A stretch of DNA of 64,000 nucleotides, from assembly GCA_003149565.1 (NCBI GenBank), contig QCWH01000014.1, forward strand, positions 2,615 through 66,614, in the 5' to 3' direction. Below, piece after piece: positions 62,279 through 64,000 of the stretch. The notes below the pieces were generated by a model. It saw nothing but the letters and a program-made list of their open reading frames with translations. It did no database searches and had not been told where the DNA came from. The stretch's first letter is position 1, and the number at the start of each line of letters is the position of its first letter. Made by a program: the position numbers and the translations under genes. The stretch comes from Marivita sp. XM-24bin2. Its GTDB lineage: Bacteria > Pseudomonadota > Alphaproteobacteria > Rhodobacterales > Rhodobacteraceae.

Positions 62279-63067
62279 ATGCTTAAGAAACTTGCCCTCG
62301 CGGCCACTCTGGCCCTGGCCCCTGTCTCCGGCGCATTTGCCGCCGGAGCATCCGGGGAAGTCACGAACTACGACTTCTCGTTCGAAGGTGCCTTCGGTAC
62401 ATTCGATCAGGCGCAGTTGCAGCGCGGCCTTCAGGTCTACACTCAGGTCTGCTCGGCCTGCCATGGCATGAAATACGTGCCACTGCGGACTTTGTCGGCT
62501 GAGGATGGCCCGGGGATGCCCGAAGATCAGGTCCGCGCCTATGCGGAACAATTCTTCGAAGTCTACGACGAAGAGATCGAAGACTTCCGCCCAGCGCGTC
62601 CGACGGATCACTTCCCTGAGAACAATGCAGCTGGCGCGCCTGACCTGAGCCTGATGGCAAAGGCACGCGCGGGCTTCCATGGCCCGTACGGCCTTGGCAT
62701 CAACCAGTTCTTCAAAGGCATGGGTGGCCCCGAGTATATCGCCTCTCTGCTGGCCGGCTACACCGGTGAGGAGAAAGAGGAAGCTGGCACCATTCTCTAC
62801 GAGAACAAAGCTTTCCCGGGCGGCTGGATTTCGATGGCACCGCCGCTCTACGGCGACGACGTGGAATATTCCGACGGCACGGAAGCCACCATCGAACAGC
62901 AGTCCAAGGATGTGGCTGCGTTCCTGATGTGGGCTGCAGAACCCAAACTGATGGCGCGCAAACAGGCTGGCTTTGTCGGTGTGCTGTTTCTGACGGTTCT
63001 GTCGGTCTTGCTTTATCTGACCAACAAGCGCCTCTGGGCGCCGGTCAAGGCCCGAGCGAAAGACTAA
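62279..63067 (+). CDS. petC: Cytochrome c1 of the bc1 complex
   Basis: A 262-aa membrane-anchored c-type cytochrome. A signal peptide ([21 protein letters not shown]) precedes the haem site [12 protein letters not shown]; the Met ligand is in the [17 protein letters not shown] region, and a C-terminal helix ([22 protein letters not shown]) anchors it. It passes electrons from Rieske to soluble cytochrome c. It ends the operon at a strong terminator. Confidence 0.96.
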   Translation: MLKKLALAATLALAPVSGAFAAGASGEVTNYDFSFEGAFGTFDQAQLQRGLQVYTQVCSACHGMKYVPLRTLSAEDGPGMPEDQVRAYAEQFFEVYDEEIEDFRPARPTDHFPENNAAGAPDLSLMAKARAGFHGPYGLGINQFFKGMGGPEYIASLLAGYTGEEKEEAGTILYENKAFPGGWISMAPPLYGDDVEYSDGTEATIEQQSKDVAAFLMWAAEPKLMARKQAGFVGVLFLTVLSVLLYLTNKRLWAPVKARAKD

Positions 63068-63092
63068 ACCTCGAAATTTTCGAAGTCTCTGG

Positions 63093-63122
63093 AGCCCCGC
63101 CAACCGGCGGGGCTTTTTCTTT
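63093..63122 (+). terminator. Rho-independent terminator of petABC
   Basis: AGCCCCGCC (63093-63101) pairs with GGCGGGGCT (63106-63114), followed by TTTTTCTTT. Confidence 0.93.
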
Positions 63123-63192
63123 GAGTGTCACATACTCGATCTCAACCTTGGACCGGAGCGGAACCGGATCCCGGCTTCGACGTTAACGAGGC

Positions 63193-64000
63193 ATGTTTAG
63201 ACTTCTCCTGAACGCCGGATTGGCGTGTCTTTTGTTCTTTGCGGCTCCTGTATCGGCGCAGCCTGACGATGCGTGCAATAATTTTTGGTACTGCGTGTCA
63301 GAGTTGAACCCCGGCTTGGTTGCACCAGAAGCCCAACTTGACCGCGAAACACCCCGTGCGACGATGGAGAGCTTGATATCGGCGGCGCGCAGAAGCGATT
63401 GGGAGAGTGCGGCTCATCTCTTGGACCTGTCGGAAATTCCAGAAGAGGACCAAGCGCAGCGCGGTGCCATGCTGGCCCGGCAACTTGAGACGGTGATCAG
63501 TCGCAAGACGGTCATCAATTGGGATGACATTCAGGATCGCCCGGATGCCCTTGTCGCTGACGGGTCCTCGGACCGTCCGCAAAGCGGAGAGCCGCGCAAG
63601 TCTCTCTTGCTATGGACGCTTCATCTGGATCGTTACCCAGCTTCGGTTCGTTTGAACCGGATCAAACCAGATGACGGAGATCCCGTCTGGGTGTTTTCGC
63701 GCCAAACCGTCGAAAATGTCCCTGCTCTCTACGAGCTATACGGTCCCGGTCGTTTCGAAAAAATGCTGCCGCCTGCACTGAAAACGCAAGCGACCTTTGG
63801 CTTGATGTGGTGGGAATTCCTTGGTCTGCCATTTCTACTTGCCCTCGCATTCGCGATCGGACGGCTTGTCTGGATCGCGGTTGAGTGGCTGTCCAATCGA
63901 ACACATCAGCCACTTACAAGAGATATCCTGCGGTCGATCCGTGGCCCCGCGTCCATCGGAGGCGCAACCTTTCTGGCGTTGGTTGTCGTGTCCGAACTTT
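63193..64000 (+). CDS. MscS-type mechanosensitive channel, N-terminal part (runs off right edge)
   Basis: From ATG 63193 the frame is open to the window end (269 codons). The product has a signal peptide (LACLLFFAAPVSAQ), a periplasmic region of about 180 residues with ETPRATMESLISAARRSDWESAAHLLDL, and the first membrane helices (MWWEFLGLPFLLALAFAIGRLVWIAVEW). The arrangement fits large MscS-like channels with an N-terminal periplasmic domain, but the pore-lining TM3 is beyond the edge, so the family call is tentative. Confidence 0.6.
   Translation, partial: MFRLLLNAGLACLLFFAAPVSAQPDDACNNFWYCVSELNPGLVAPEAQLDRETPRATMESLISAARRSDWESAAHLLDLSEIPEEDQAQRGAMLARQLETVISRKTVINWDDIQDRPDALVADGSSDRPQSGEPRKSLLLWTLHLDRYPASVRLNRIKPDDGDPVWVFSRQTVENVPALYELYGPGRFEKMLPPALKTQATFGLMWWEFLGLPFLLALAFAIGRLVWIAVEWLSNRTHQPLTRDILRSIRGPASIGGATFLALVVVSEL

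Noticed and set aside
1..64000. tRNA, rRNA, insertion sequences or CRISPR arrays
   Set aside because: No cloverleaf, rRNA-like stretch, transposase gene or regularly spaced repeat array was seen by eye.

Overview
The window is chromosomal DNA from a marine alphaproteobacterium of the Roseobacter/Rhodobacteraceae type. Supporting signs are the F0 gene order atpI-B-E-X-F split from F1, the fbcFBC (petABC) cytochrome bc1 operon, an RpoH-type sigma factor, an Irr-like iron box before an NfuA gene, TPR-sulfotransferase and DUF4214 proteins, and high GC. Everything here was read by eye; no database search was run.

Layout. 1-101: start of a lipoprotein gene running off the left edge. 376-6701: two related porin genes with an AT-richer island between them. 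6804-8923: sulfotransferase and YggS. 8982-11614 (minus): ATP synthase F0 operon. 11845-12177: ArsR regulator. 12230-18809 (minus): M3 peptidase, MoeB-like protein, dut, coaBC, ChaN-like protein, rpoH. 19017-24872: GST, comM, gshB, yraN, rsmI, LpoA-like lipoprotein. 24832-31722: glnD, secreted DUF4214 protein, murJ. 31719-37920: rhomboid-like protein, trpS, VOC protein, aminotransferase, UspA, nfuA, tsaB, rimI. 38016-43172: BMP-type nucleoside ABC transporter. 43335-46502: tandem TSUP permeases, TIGR02186 protein, thioesterase. 46599-53969 (minus): uvrC, SDR, Ca/Na antiporter, small zinc-ribbon protein, S49 peptidase, priA. 54049-60104: transaldolase, DUF484, xerC, PaiB-like, GST, psd, pssA, outer-membrane protein. 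60324-63067: petABC. 63193-64000: start of an MscS-type channel.

The most interesting region is 376-5812. A roughly 5.4 kb element (387-5797) with a full-length tyrosine recombinase at its right end lies inside the signal-peptide codons of a porin gene. The 15-bp core TCTTCTTGCTTCCAC is present at both ends. The left junction joins the chromosomal promoter, ribosome site and first four codons to a complete, AT-richer, element-borne porin. The right junction leaves the original porin without its start codon or the charged part of its signal peptide. Joining the two cores on paper restores an in-frame original porin with the signal sequence MKTLLLASTALVATAGIAAA. The simplest reading is a mobile element that swaps the expressed outer-membrane porin on integration and gives it back on excision. 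The element also carries a catalytic-domain-only (FimB-sized) recombinase, several unrecognised small genes and a hairpin-rich non-coding stretch.

Other points of note are a family of paired perfect palindromes (mostly centred on GTCGAC) at the ends of many genes, a 20-nt AT-rich motif upstream of three minus-strand genes, a cluster of CCGTACGG-like sites before murJ, a rhomboid homologue lacking both catalytic residues, and an ABC ATPase with a long acidic C-terminal tail.
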